Origin: Geomonas sp. RF6 | GTDB lineage: Bacteria; Desulfobacterota; Desulfuromonadia; Geobacterales; Geobacteraceae | Reading direction: 5' to 3' | Assembly: GCF_021044625.1 (NCBI RefSeq) | Contig: NZ_CP087999.1 | Span: 327,001-391,000 of the forward strand | Length of the DNA stretch: 64,000 nucleotides | Shown here: positions 8,009-14,852 of the stretch, in pieces | Layout: each line of letters opens with the position of its first letter | Position numbering within the stretch: the stretch's first letter is position 1 | Position numbers and translations under genes: made by a program | Notes under the pieces: generated by a model | Told to the model about the DNA's origin: nothing | The model's input: the letters and a program-made list of their open reading frames with translations, nothing else | Databases searched by the model: none

Positions 8009-9499
8009 TTATTTTGCAGCCGCCGCCTGCTTCTGCTCAGGGGCCTTTTTCTGATCCGGCACCTTTTTCGGCTCGGGCGCCTTTTTCGGCTCGGGCGCGG
8101 TCTTCTCGGGCCCATTAGGCGCCTGGCCCGTCTTCGTCTTCTGAGCCGCGAGGTAATTCGCCGTGAAGATGTAGTCGTCCTGATAGTCACGCTTGCCGTC
8201 GCCATTGAGGTCGTATTTCGGAGCTTCTGCCGTGCCGCGCTCCTTCAGGAAGAGCTCGAAGTCGGCCTGGGTCACCGATCCGGGCTTTACGAGATCGACC
8301 CGCACCTTCGGTGCGACGGTCAGAGGATATTCGTGCAGCTCACCGTCGGCAAACATGGAGATGGTTGCGATCAGGGCATCCTTCGTCGGCCTTGCCTGCA
8401 CCTGCCACACGCCCTCTCCGGATTGCTTCATGGAGACGTAGCGTGCGCCCTGGAAGGCAAAGTTGGGAGCCCTGTCTCCCGTCACACCGGAAACCTTCAC
8501 ACTAAGGGTCCCCTCGCCGTCCGCAACAAAGATCGCTGGCTCCTGCGTCATGCCTGCGACCGCGCTCTTGTCAAAGAGGGCGATCAGCTTCTGCACCGTG
8601 CGCTCCCCCTGGTACAGACGGAAACGCTCGAGGACTGTGGCCGACGCCTCGGTGCGAGTCTTTTCCTGCGGGGCGCCCTTTGCTTCCGCCGTCGGCTGCG
8701 CAGCCTGCTGCTCGGGCGTTTCCTCAGCCTGCGTCACCGCTGACTGCTCTTGATTTGGCTGCTCCACCACCTGCTCCTGCGCAGTTACCCTCTTCTGTTC
8801 TCCACCCTCGCTCGCAAATACGTCCCCGGGGAGGGTTATAGTCCCCGAAGTAGCGCTGCCGTAAATAGTACCGTTCGTGCCGGTACCTGAATCGTTATCG
8901 TTGTTATTACTACCGTTGTTCCCGCTGCCGCTGCCGCTGCCGCTGCCGCTGCCGTTCCCGCTGCCGTTCCCGCTGCCGTTCCCGCTGCCGTTCCCGCTGC
9001 CGTTCCCGCTGCCGCTGCCGTTGCCGGTCCCGTTGCCGGTCCCGTTGCCGTTGTCGTTGTTGGACGGCTCTGTGTACCCGGTGAAATCAACAGCTACACG
9101 CTTCGATGCGTTGTCCAAGGCGGTCGAGTTTTTCAAATCAATGGTACCCACACTGTCGCCGGTACGGGTGAATCTGAGTGTACCGACCACGCCCTGCCGC
9201 GCCACCGGTGTCGGGGAGGCTACTATCACTCTGACCGTGCCGGGGGGGAGGTTCGTGCCGGTATTGGCTATTGCATACCCGCCGAGATTCCCGGGGGTCC
9301 ACGTCGGCGAAGTCAGAAGCTTCGTGTCGTACACGACGTCGACCTGGATGCCGCCGACGTTTTCAAGACCGGAGGCCTGCAGCGCGATGGTCCCGTCTCC
9401 GGCGGGGGCTACAAAGACCTTCCCTGCAGCGAATACGGCGGCAGGAGTAAGAACGAGGGCGCCCAGAAGGAGCGCCCGGACAACTGATCCCAACTGCAT
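8009..9499 (-). CDS. Secreted protein with N-terminal cohesin-like domain and C-terminal dockerin-like loop
   Basis: 496 residues from the ATG at 9499, chosen because GGAGG sits seven bases upstream; an ATG 33 bases further out lacks a ribosome site. Residues 1-25 are a signal peptide ending VFAAG. Residues 27-142 resemble a cohesin/carbohydrate-binding beta-sandwich (GGIQVDVVYDTKLLTSP, VVGTLRFTRTG). Residues 150-205 are a low-complexity Gly-Asn-Ser linker, and 235-285 are Gln/Glu-rich. Residues 320-400 look beta-rich. Residues 429-440 hold a single dockerin-like EF-hand loop (DLNGDGKRDYQD). The C-terminus is Lys-Pro-rich (PEPKKAPEPKK). It is probably exported and may be surface-associated. 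It sits downstream of ctpA, which has its own terminator. A substrate or partner of the neighbouring cohesin-bearing secretin is an inference. Confidence 0.75.
   Translation of the reverse strand: MQLGSVVRALLLGALVLTPAAVFAAGKVFVAPAGDGTIALQASGLENVGGIQVDVVYDTKLLTSPTWTPGNLGGYAIANTGTNLPPGTVRVIVASPTPVARQGVVGTLRFTRTGDSVGTIDLKNSTALDNASKRVAVDFTGYTEPSNNDNGNGTGNGTGNGSGSGNGSGNGSGNGSGNGSGNGSGSGSGSGSGNNGSNNNDNDSGTGTNGTIYGSATSGTITLPGDVFASEGGEQKRVTAQEQVVEQPNQEQSAVTQAEETPEQQAAQPTAEAKGAPQEKTRTEASATVLERFRLYQGERTVQKLIALFDKSAVAGMTQEPAIFVADGEGTLSVKVSGVTGDRAPNFAFQGARYVSMKQSGEGVWQVQARPTKDALIATISMFADGELHEYPLTVAPKVRVDLVKPGSVTQADFELFLKERGTAEAPKYDLNGDGKRDYQDDYIFTANYLAAQKTKTGQAPNGPEKTAPEPKKAPEPKKVPDQKKAPEQKQAAAAK
8922..9058 (-). 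repeat. 12-bp coding microsatellite of the Gly-Asn-Gly-Ser linker
   Basis: CCGCTGCCGTTC is repeated head to tail, flanked by CCGCTG 6-mers, inside the preceding gene. It encodes the GNGS repeat linker. All unit lengths are multiples of three, so copy-number change alters linker length without a frameshift. Confidence 0.85.
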
Positions 9500-9554
9500 G
9501 AATTCCTCCAAGATCGTCTTAGCGGCAAGCAATGTAGAGCTACTTATATAGCGC

Positions 9555-9594
9555 TACTAAAAAAGAGACGGAAGGGGTTTTCCCCTTCCGTCTC
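9555..9594 (-). terminator. Intrinsic terminator of ctpA
   Basis: GAGACGGAAGGGG (9565-9577), loop TTTT, CCCCTTCCGTCTC (9582-9594): a perfect 13-bp stem. On the minus strand it is followed by a T-run (complement of the A-run at 9559-9564). It lies 15 bases past the ctpA stop. Confidence 0.92.
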
Positions 9595-9608
9595 GTCTGC
9601 CGGTACTG

Positions 9609-10931
9609 CTAGATCTTCCCTGTCGCTTTCAGGATGTCCCACCCCTTGAGGAGGTCGAGAGCCCTCAAGATCTGGGAGTCGCTCTTGATCTGCTCGTCAG
9701 TCTTGTACGGAGCAGGCTTCACCTTCTTCTCCTCGGGAGCCTTCTCCTCCTTCGTCTCGAAGTGGTTGTCGAGATCCTTCTCCCTGATGTGCATCCCGTC
9801 CTTCTTGTCGGCGGAGGCCGTCATCTCCATCCGCTCTGCCTGGATGTCGGGGGTAATCCCCCTCGCCTGGATGGAGCGGCCGCTCGGAGTGAAGTACCGC
9901 GCGGTGGTGAGCCTCAAGCCGGAGTTGTCGGTAAGGGGAATGATCGTCTGCACGGACCCCTTCCCGAAGCTCTGTGTGCCCATGACGACCGCACGCTTGT
10001 GGTCCTGCAGGGCGCCCGCGACGATCTCGGAGGCGGAGGCCGACCCGCTGTTGATCAGCACCACGATCGGGTAGTCACCTTCCTTCGCCCCCTTGCGGGA
10101 GATGAAGCGCATCTTGGAATCCTTCTCGCGCCCCTCGGTGTACACGATCAGTTTCCCTTCAGGCACGAAGTGCTCGGAGACCCGCACCGCCTGGTCCAGC
10201 AGCCCGCCCGGATCGTTGCGCAGGTCGAGCACGAGACCCTTCAGCGGCGAATTCTCGTTGTGCAGGGTGTGCAGCGCCTTCTCCAAGTCGTCGTCGGTTT
10301 TCTCCTGGAACTGGGAGATCCTCACGTAGCCGAAGCCGTCGTCGAGCGTCTTGTACTTCACGCTCTTCACCTGGATGATGTCGCGCTCCAGGACGAAGTC
10401 TTTTGTCTTCTCGAACCCTTCGCGCATGATGGTGATGGTGACCTTCGACCCCTTCACCCCGCGCATCCTCTTCACCGCCTCGGTGATGGTGAGGTCCTTC
10501 GTGTACTTGTCGTCGATTTTCAGGATCTGGTCCCCGGCCTTGATACCTGCCTTGAAGGCGGGGGTATCCTCGATCGGGGAGATGACCGTCAGGATGCCGT
10601 CCTTGATGGTGATCTCGATACCGAGACCGCCGAAGGTCCCCTTCGTGTCGATCTTCATCTCCTTGTACGTCTCGGGGGGCATGAAAGAGCTGTGCGGGTC
10701 GAGGGAGGAAAGCATCCCGTTGATCGCACCGTATATGAGCTTCTTCGTGTCCACCTCCTCCACATAGCTCTTCTTTACTATGGAAAGGACGTCGGTGAAG
10801 AGTTCGATCGACTCGTAGTCATTACCCTGGGCCGCGCACCTGCGCTGCACCCCGAAGGCGATCGCCAGTGTCAGCAGGGAAATGCCGACTACCAAGAACG
10901 TCCCCTTCCTGTACTTACTCCCCTTTAACAT
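9609..10931 (-). CDS. ctpA: Carboxy-terminal processing protease, S41 family
   Basis: 440 residues. There is an N-terminal membrane anchor or signal (residues 8-27), then a PDZ domain (FGGLGIEITIKDG, PAFKAGIKAGDQILKID) and the S41 catalytic core. The Ser/Lys dyad is visible as Ser299 in SASASE and Lys324 in QSFGKG, with the family spacing of 25. CtpA/Prc enzymes cleave C-terminal ends of periplasmic proteins, often under control of a lipoprotein adaptor, and affect murein hydrolases. Placement downstream of ftsE, ftsX and the EnvC-like gene supports a role in envelope or division processing. The ATG at 10931 has GGAGG close upstream; the gap to the EnvC-like gene is 30 bases. Confidence 0.95.
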   Translation of the reverse strand: MLKGSKYRKGTFLVVGISLLTLAIAFGVQRRCAAQGNDYESIELFTDVLSIVKKSYVEEVDTKKLIYGAINGMLSSLDPHSSFMPPETYKEMKIDTKGTFGGLGIEITIKDGILTVISPIEDTPAFKAGIKAGDQILKIDDKYTKDLTITEAVKRMRGVKGSKVTITIMREGFEKTKDFVLERDIIQVKSVKYKTLDDGFGYVRISQFQEKTDDDLEKALHTLHNENSPLKGLVLDLRNDPGGLLDQAVRVSEHFVPEGKLIVYTEGREKDSKMRFISRKGAKEGDYPIVVLINSGSASASEIVAGALQDHKRAVVMGTQSFGKGSVQTIIPLTDNSGLRLTTARYFTPSGRSIQARGITPDIQAERMEMTASADKKDGMHIREKDLDNHFETKEEKAPEEKKVKPAPYKTDEQIKSDSQILRALDLLKGWDILKATGKI

Positions 10932-10961
10932 TAAGCCTCCCTGTGTTGCTCGCTATGGATA

Positions 10962-12239
10962 TCACCTGAACCACGGTGAAGGATCAACTGGTTTTCCCTG
11001 GTAGCGTATCTCGAAGTACAGCTGCGACCCCTGTGCCGAGTCGGTGTCCCCCACACTCGCCACGACGTCGTTTTTTGACACCTTTGCCCCCACCCTCTTG
11101 GCGATGGAGGCGGCGTGGGCGTACAGGCTAAAGAACCCCCCGCCGTGGTCGACGATGACCATATTACCATACCCTTTGAAGTAGTCAGCGTAGATCACCT
11201 CACCGTCGTAGATGGAGCGGATCGGCGTGCCGGGGCTCGCGGCGATGGAAATGCCGTTGCTGACGGTGAAAGAGTTGAACTCGGGGTGCTTGTGTCTGCC
11301 GAACTGCGCCGTGACCTTTCCGCTCACCGGGAGAGAGAGCCTGCCCTTCTGCCCTCCCAGCCCCTTGTCCGGAACGGGAGATGCCACGATATCTTCGCGG
11401 GGTGCGCTGCCGGGGGTGCCTTTCTTGCCCTGCGCGGTGCCAGGTGCTGTAGCACTATACCCTTTTCTATTTTTTCCTTCAAGCGACTTTCTGTGGCGTT
11501 CTTCCACAACCTTGCGTTCTTGCGCGAGTTTCCGGTTCCTCGCCTCGATGCGCTGGAACATGATCTGCAGTCTCTGGGCGTTCGCCTGCAGCTCCTTTAT
11601 GGAAGCAAGGTAGCTCTGCTTGTCCTGGCGCACCTTCACGAGGTAGCTCGCCTTGCGCGCCTTCTCCTGCTCGACCTCCCGCTTGCGCGCCTCCATGGTG
11701 CGCTTCAGGCTTTCTTTTTTTGCCGCGTCCTTCTCTAGGGAGGACTTCAGCTGGCGCAGCCGGTCCAGGTTCTCGTTGTATTGCTGGAAAAGCTTCTTGT
11801 CGTTTTCCAGCACGCCGCGCATGTAGCGCATGTTTTCCGTCATCTGCGGGAACGATTCGGAGGAGAAGAAGACCCTGAGGCTTCCGGCATCCCCGGACTT
11901 GTACAGCGCGGCGAGCCTCTTGTTGATCTGCGCCCTCTTCTTTTCCGTATCGGAGGAGACGTGGTCAATCTCGCCGTGGGTCTTGTCGATGCCGCTCTCC
12001 ACAGCGCCGAGTTGCTTCCCGAGGAGATTGAGGCTCGTCTCCTTCTCGTGCAGGGCGCGCTGGATCTTTTCCAGTTCCCCCGACACCTTCGTCTCCGTCT
12101 TGCGCGTCTTGTCGAGAAGCTTGTTCTTCTCGTTGAGCTCCTTGCGGATTCCCTGCAGGTCTTCCTTCACCCCGGCACTGCACGGTGGCGCGCCGAGAAG
12201 GGGTACTGCCAGAAGTAGTGCGATGACTGTGCGCTTCAT
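10962..12239 (-). CDS. EnvC-like murein hydrolase activator with degenerate LytM (M23) domain
   Basis: 425 residues. It has a signal peptide (residues 1-23), a long coiled coil (about 25-265), a linker, and a C-terminal LytM fold (about 305-425). The M23 metal ligands are missing: the usual HxxxD site reads NGISI and the usual HLH reads QLYFEIR, as in E. coli EnvC. This argues for an activator of cell-wall amidases rather than an active peptidase. In E. coli, EnvC is recruited by FtsEX through its coiled coil; here ftsX and ftsE directly precede it in the operon. The start ATG overlaps the ftsX stop by one base (TGATG), so translation is likely coupled. Confidence 0.9.
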   Translation of the reverse strand: MKRTVIALLLAVPLLGAPPCSAGVKEDLQGIRKELNEKNKLLDKTRKTETKVSGELEKIQRALHEKETSLNLLGKQLGAVESGIDKTHGEIDHVSSDTEKKRAQINKRLAALYKSGDAGSLRVFFSSESFPQMTENMRYMRGVLENDKKLFQQYNENLDRLRQLKSSLEKDAAKKESLKRTMEARKREVEQEKARKASYLVKVRQDKQSYLASIKELQANAQRLQIMFQRIEARNRKLAQERKVVEERHRKSLEGKNRKGYSATAPGTAQGKKGTPGSAPREDIVASPVPDKGLGGQKGRLSLPVSGKVTAQFGRHKHPEFNSFTVSNGISIAASPGTPIRSIYDGEVIYADYFKGYGNMVIVDHGGGFFSLYAHAASIAKRVGAKVSKNDVVASVGDTDSAQGSQLYFEIRYQGKPVDPSPWFR

Positions 12240-13180
12240 CAGATCTGGATGAACCGTCGAAGAGACGTGATGCTGCCGATGAAGCCAAGAACGGTTCCGG
12301 CGCCTATCACCCCCGCTATGTAGGTCGGCGGTAGGAAGGCGAGCCCCGCGGTCGAGCCGAAGGAGAGGAAGTTGCCGGCATTGTCCAGGAAGGCTAAGTA
12401 GGCGGCGAAAAGAAGGACCAGTGACAGGACCGCCCCGAGCGCCCCCTGCAGCACCCCTTCGATGAGGAAGGGCGCCTTGATGAAGAAGCGGGTCGCCCCC
12501 ACGAGGCCCAGGAGCTCAAGCTCCTCCTTCCGGGCATACACGGTGAGCTTTATGGTGTTGGAGACGATGAAAAGGACCGCAATGGTGAGGAAGCTCCCGA
12601 GGAGCGCACCGACCAGCCGCATGACGTTCATGAAGGAGTTGAACCGTTTCACCCACTCCTCTCCGTACTGCACTTCGCCGATCCCCGCCACCTTCTTTAG
12701 CTGCGCCACGTACCGCTCCACCCCCTCCGTGTCGCGGTGCTCGCGGTCGAGGGAGATCTCCAGGGAGGCCGGGAGCACATCCGGGGTCACCCCCTCCAGA
12801 AGAGCTTCCTGCCCTTTCAGCTGCTTGCGGAAGCGCTGCTCCGCCTCCTCCTTGCTGACGAAGACCACCTTTCCCGTGCCGGGGATCGCCTTCACCCTGC
12901 TCTTCAGGGCGGCGACGGCCAGAGGCACAGGCTCCTGATCGAAATACGCGACGATCTGCACCTTGTCGCTCCACTTCGTCGCCGCACCGACGAGGTTCAC
13001 GTACACGAGGAGAAAGAGGGCCGCGATGAGGAGCGCGAGGGTGATGGTCGCCACGGTGACGACGCTGACAAAGACGTTCTGCTTCAGGTTGGCGAGCGCC
13101 CGCGTAAAGAAGTAGGAGAAACGCCCGACAACCCCTTCCTGCGCCAGCGCCGGGCGCGGCTGTTTCTTACCCTTCGACAT
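12239..13180 (-). CDS. ftsX: Cell division ABC transporter permease FtsX
   Basis: About 313 residues with the FtsX plan: a cytoplasmic N-terminus (SKGKKQPRPALAQ), TM1 at about 40-62, a large extracytoplasmic loop (about 65-180), then three membrane segments. With FtsE it forms the divisome complex that uses ATP to switch periplasmic hydrolase activators, here presumably the EnvC-like product. The ATG at 13180 is preferred because GGAGG (13191-13187) lies six bases upstream; a GTG at 13186 directly abuts that site. It overlaps the end of ftsE by 14 bases. Confidence 0.93.
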   Translation of the reverse strand: MSKGKKQPRPALAQEGVVGRFSYFFTRALANLKQNVFVSVVTVATITLALLIAALFLLVYVNLVGAATKWSDKVQIVAYFDQEPVPLAVAALKSRVKAIPGTGKVVFVSKEEAEQRFRKQLKGQEALLEGVTPDVLPASLEISLDREHRDTEGVERYVAQLKKVAGIGEVQYGEEWVKRFNSFMNVMRLVGALLGSFLTIAVLFIVSNTIKLTVYARKEELELLGLVGATRFFIKAPFLIEGVLQGALGAVLSLVLLFAAYLAFLDNAGNFLSFGSTAGLAFLPPTYIAGVIGAGTVLGFIGSITSLRRFIQI

Positions 13181-13838
13181 CTGCACCCTCCGTAACCCGG
13201 CCGCTCTCCAGCCGGATCACCCGGCGGTGCGAATTCTCGATCACGCGGCGATCGTGTGTCGCCACCACGACGGTCGTGCCGCGATTGTTCGCCTCCTTGA
13301 AAAAGGAGAGGATCTGCTCCTTGTTCTCGTCGTCCAGGTTTCCGGTCGGCTCATCTGCGATGAGGAGTTTCGGATCGTTCACCAGGGCGCGAGCCAGCGC
13401 GACCCGCTGCTGCTCGCCGCCGGAGAGGCGCAAGGGAGAGACGTTCACCTTCTGCTCCAGCCCCATCTGCTTCAGGACGTGGTACACCTTCTTCCCGATG
13501 TCCCTCTTGCTCCAGCCGAGGACCTCGAGGGTGATCGCCACGTTCTCCAGCACGGTACGCTGCGGCAGGAGCTTGTAATCCTGGAAGACGACCCCGATGG
13601 AGCGTCTCAGGTGCGGCACCTGGGAGCGGCGCAGCATGGCGAGATTCTGCCCGTCGATCAGCACCTGCCCTTTGGTGGGGGGGAGTGCGGCGTAGAGGAG
13701 CTTCAGAAGGGAGGACTTGCCCGCTCCGGAGGGGCCTGTGAAAAAAACAAAATCCCCTTTGGGGATCTTGAGGTTGATATCGTGCAGGGCAGCCGTCTCC
13801 GACTGGTAGGTGAGATACACGTTGTGCAGCTGAATCAT
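13167..13838 (-). CDS. ftsE: Cell division ATP-binding protein FtsE
   Basis: About 223 residues from the ATG at 13838 (MIQLHNVYLTYQ), the usual FtsE length; a longer frame back to 13895 adds 19 atypical residues. Walker A (GPSGAGKSSLLK), the ABC signature (LSGGEQQRVALARAL), Walker B (LLIADEPTGNLD) and the H-loop (VVVATHD) are all present. It powers the FtsEX complex at the septum. It is first in the ftsE-ftsX-envC-like-ctpA run. Confidence 0.95.
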   Translation of the reverse strand: MIQLHNVYLTYQSETAALHDINLKIPKGDFVFFTGPSGAGKSSLLKLLYAALPPTKGQVLIDGQNLAMLRRSQVPHLRRSIGVVFQDYKLLPQRTVLENVAITLEVLGWSKRDIGKKVYHVLKQMGLEQKVNVSPLRLSGGEQQRVALARALVNDPKLLIADEPTGNLDDENKEQILSFFKEANNRGTTVVVATHDRRVIENSHRRVIRLESGRVTEGADVEG

Positions 13839-13917
13839 CGTGAACAGCCTCGTCAATGAAAATGGCAGCCCCGGGGGGGGGGCAAAAGTGTTCATGCAGG
13901 GAAGGGGGCGCTGCGTG

Positions 13918-14319
13918 TCAGTAATCCTTGTACGGCGTCCCGTTTCTGTCCACGAGGTCGCTGTTGCTCTTCACGTCCCCGACGCTCCCCTTCACGTCCT
14001 CGGGGGCGCCCGCTTCCTGCGGGCTTATGGTCTTCCAGTCGCTCTGCCTGGTGAATGGGTCCTTCGGTATCTCGCGCAGGTACTTCTTTTCCTTCAGCTC
14101 CTCCAGGGAGTCGGGATATTTCCCCTGGTCGGCGAAGTACTGGTCCAGGGTCGTGCGCAGCGAGTACAGGTCCTCTCTCAGTACGGCCTCGCGGGCGCGG
14201 ATGATCCCCCACTGGTAGCTCGGGGCGGCAATAGCCGCGAGGATACCGATGATGGTCACCACGATCATCAGCTCGATGAGGGTGAAGCCCCGCTGTGCTT
14301 TCCACAACCTCTTAAACAT
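13918..14319 (-). CDS. gspG: Type II secretion major pseudopilin (GspG/OxpG type)
   Basis: 133 residues. A short basic leader ends at Gly and is followed by the class III signal FTLIELMIVVTIIGILAAIA, with Glu+5, for prepilin peptidase processing. The C-terminal part has the GspG-like pattern KYPDSLEEL, DPFTRQSDW and GTPYKDY. Pseudopilins polymerise in the periplasm to push substrates through the secretin. In Geobacter sulfurreducens an atypical type II system with pseudopilin OxpG is needed for metal-oxide reduction and secretion of a multicopper protein; from memory this operon resembles that one. It is the last gene of the operon, four bases after the next pseudopilin. Confidence 0.88.
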   Translation of the reverse strand: MFKRLWKAQRGFTLIELMIVVTIIGILAAIAAPSYQWGIIRAREAVLREDLYSLRTTLDQYFADQGKYPDSLEELKEKKYLREIPKDPFTRQSDWKTISPQEAGAPEDVKGSVGDVKSNSDLVDRNGTPYKDY

Positions 14320-14323
14320 GCCG

Positions 14324-14830
14324 TCACCAGTCCTTGTATTTGGTTCCGTCGATGGCGGTCTCGTCGCTCAGGGAATAGACGTCGTAGACGTCCTCCTTTC
14401 CCCACTGAGTGCTATCGGGATTGTCCGTGTAGGAGCGCATCCCCCACTTCTCCTCCTTCGGGTCCGTCACCACGTGGAAGGGGTCGCGCGGGATCCTGCG
14501 CAGATACTTCTTCTTGTAGGGGAGGACGCCGCCGAAGTCGTACCCTTCGACGAGCACCTCAAGCGTCTCGGGGTAGCCGCTCTTGATCCCGCCGGCCCCG
14601 AAATCCTTCAGGGTGCTGCCGCTTAGCTGCGCCCTGTCGTAGTCCTTCTTGAAGTCATCGAGCGCGGTCCGGATAAGCCTGAGGTTCGCCCGGAGCTCTA
14701 TTTCCTTCCCCCTGCGGTTCGTCATCTGCGCGGAGGGTATGATCACCGAGGCGAGGATGGAAAGGATGACCAAGGTCACCACCAACTCGATGAGGCTCAA
14801 ACCACGGTTATTCGTTATCAGTTTCCTCAT
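14324..14830 (-). CDS. Second type II secretion pseudopilin
   Basis: 168 residues with a type IV pilin-like leader (RGLSLIELVVTLVILSILAS): Gly-1, Leu+1 and Glu+5 are in place, with Ser where Thr is common. The GspG-like C-terminus repeats the neighbour's features (GYPETLEVL, RRIPRDPFH, GTKYKDW), so the two genes look like diverged duplicates. It is longer by a 35-residue insert. It is probably a component of the same pseudopilus. It lies between the secretin gene and gspG in one transcript. Confidence 0.85.
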   Translation of the reverse strand: MRKLITNNRGLSLIELVVTLVILSILASVIIPSAQMTNRRGKEIELRANLRLIRTALDDFKKDYDRAQLSGSTLKDFGAGGIKSGYPETLEVLVEGYDFGGVLPYKKKYLRRIPRDPFHVVTDPKEEKWGMRSYTDNPDSTQWGKEDVYDVYSLSDETAIDGTKYKDW

Positions 14831-14852
14831 GTCCTCTATACCGGCCGCGAGG

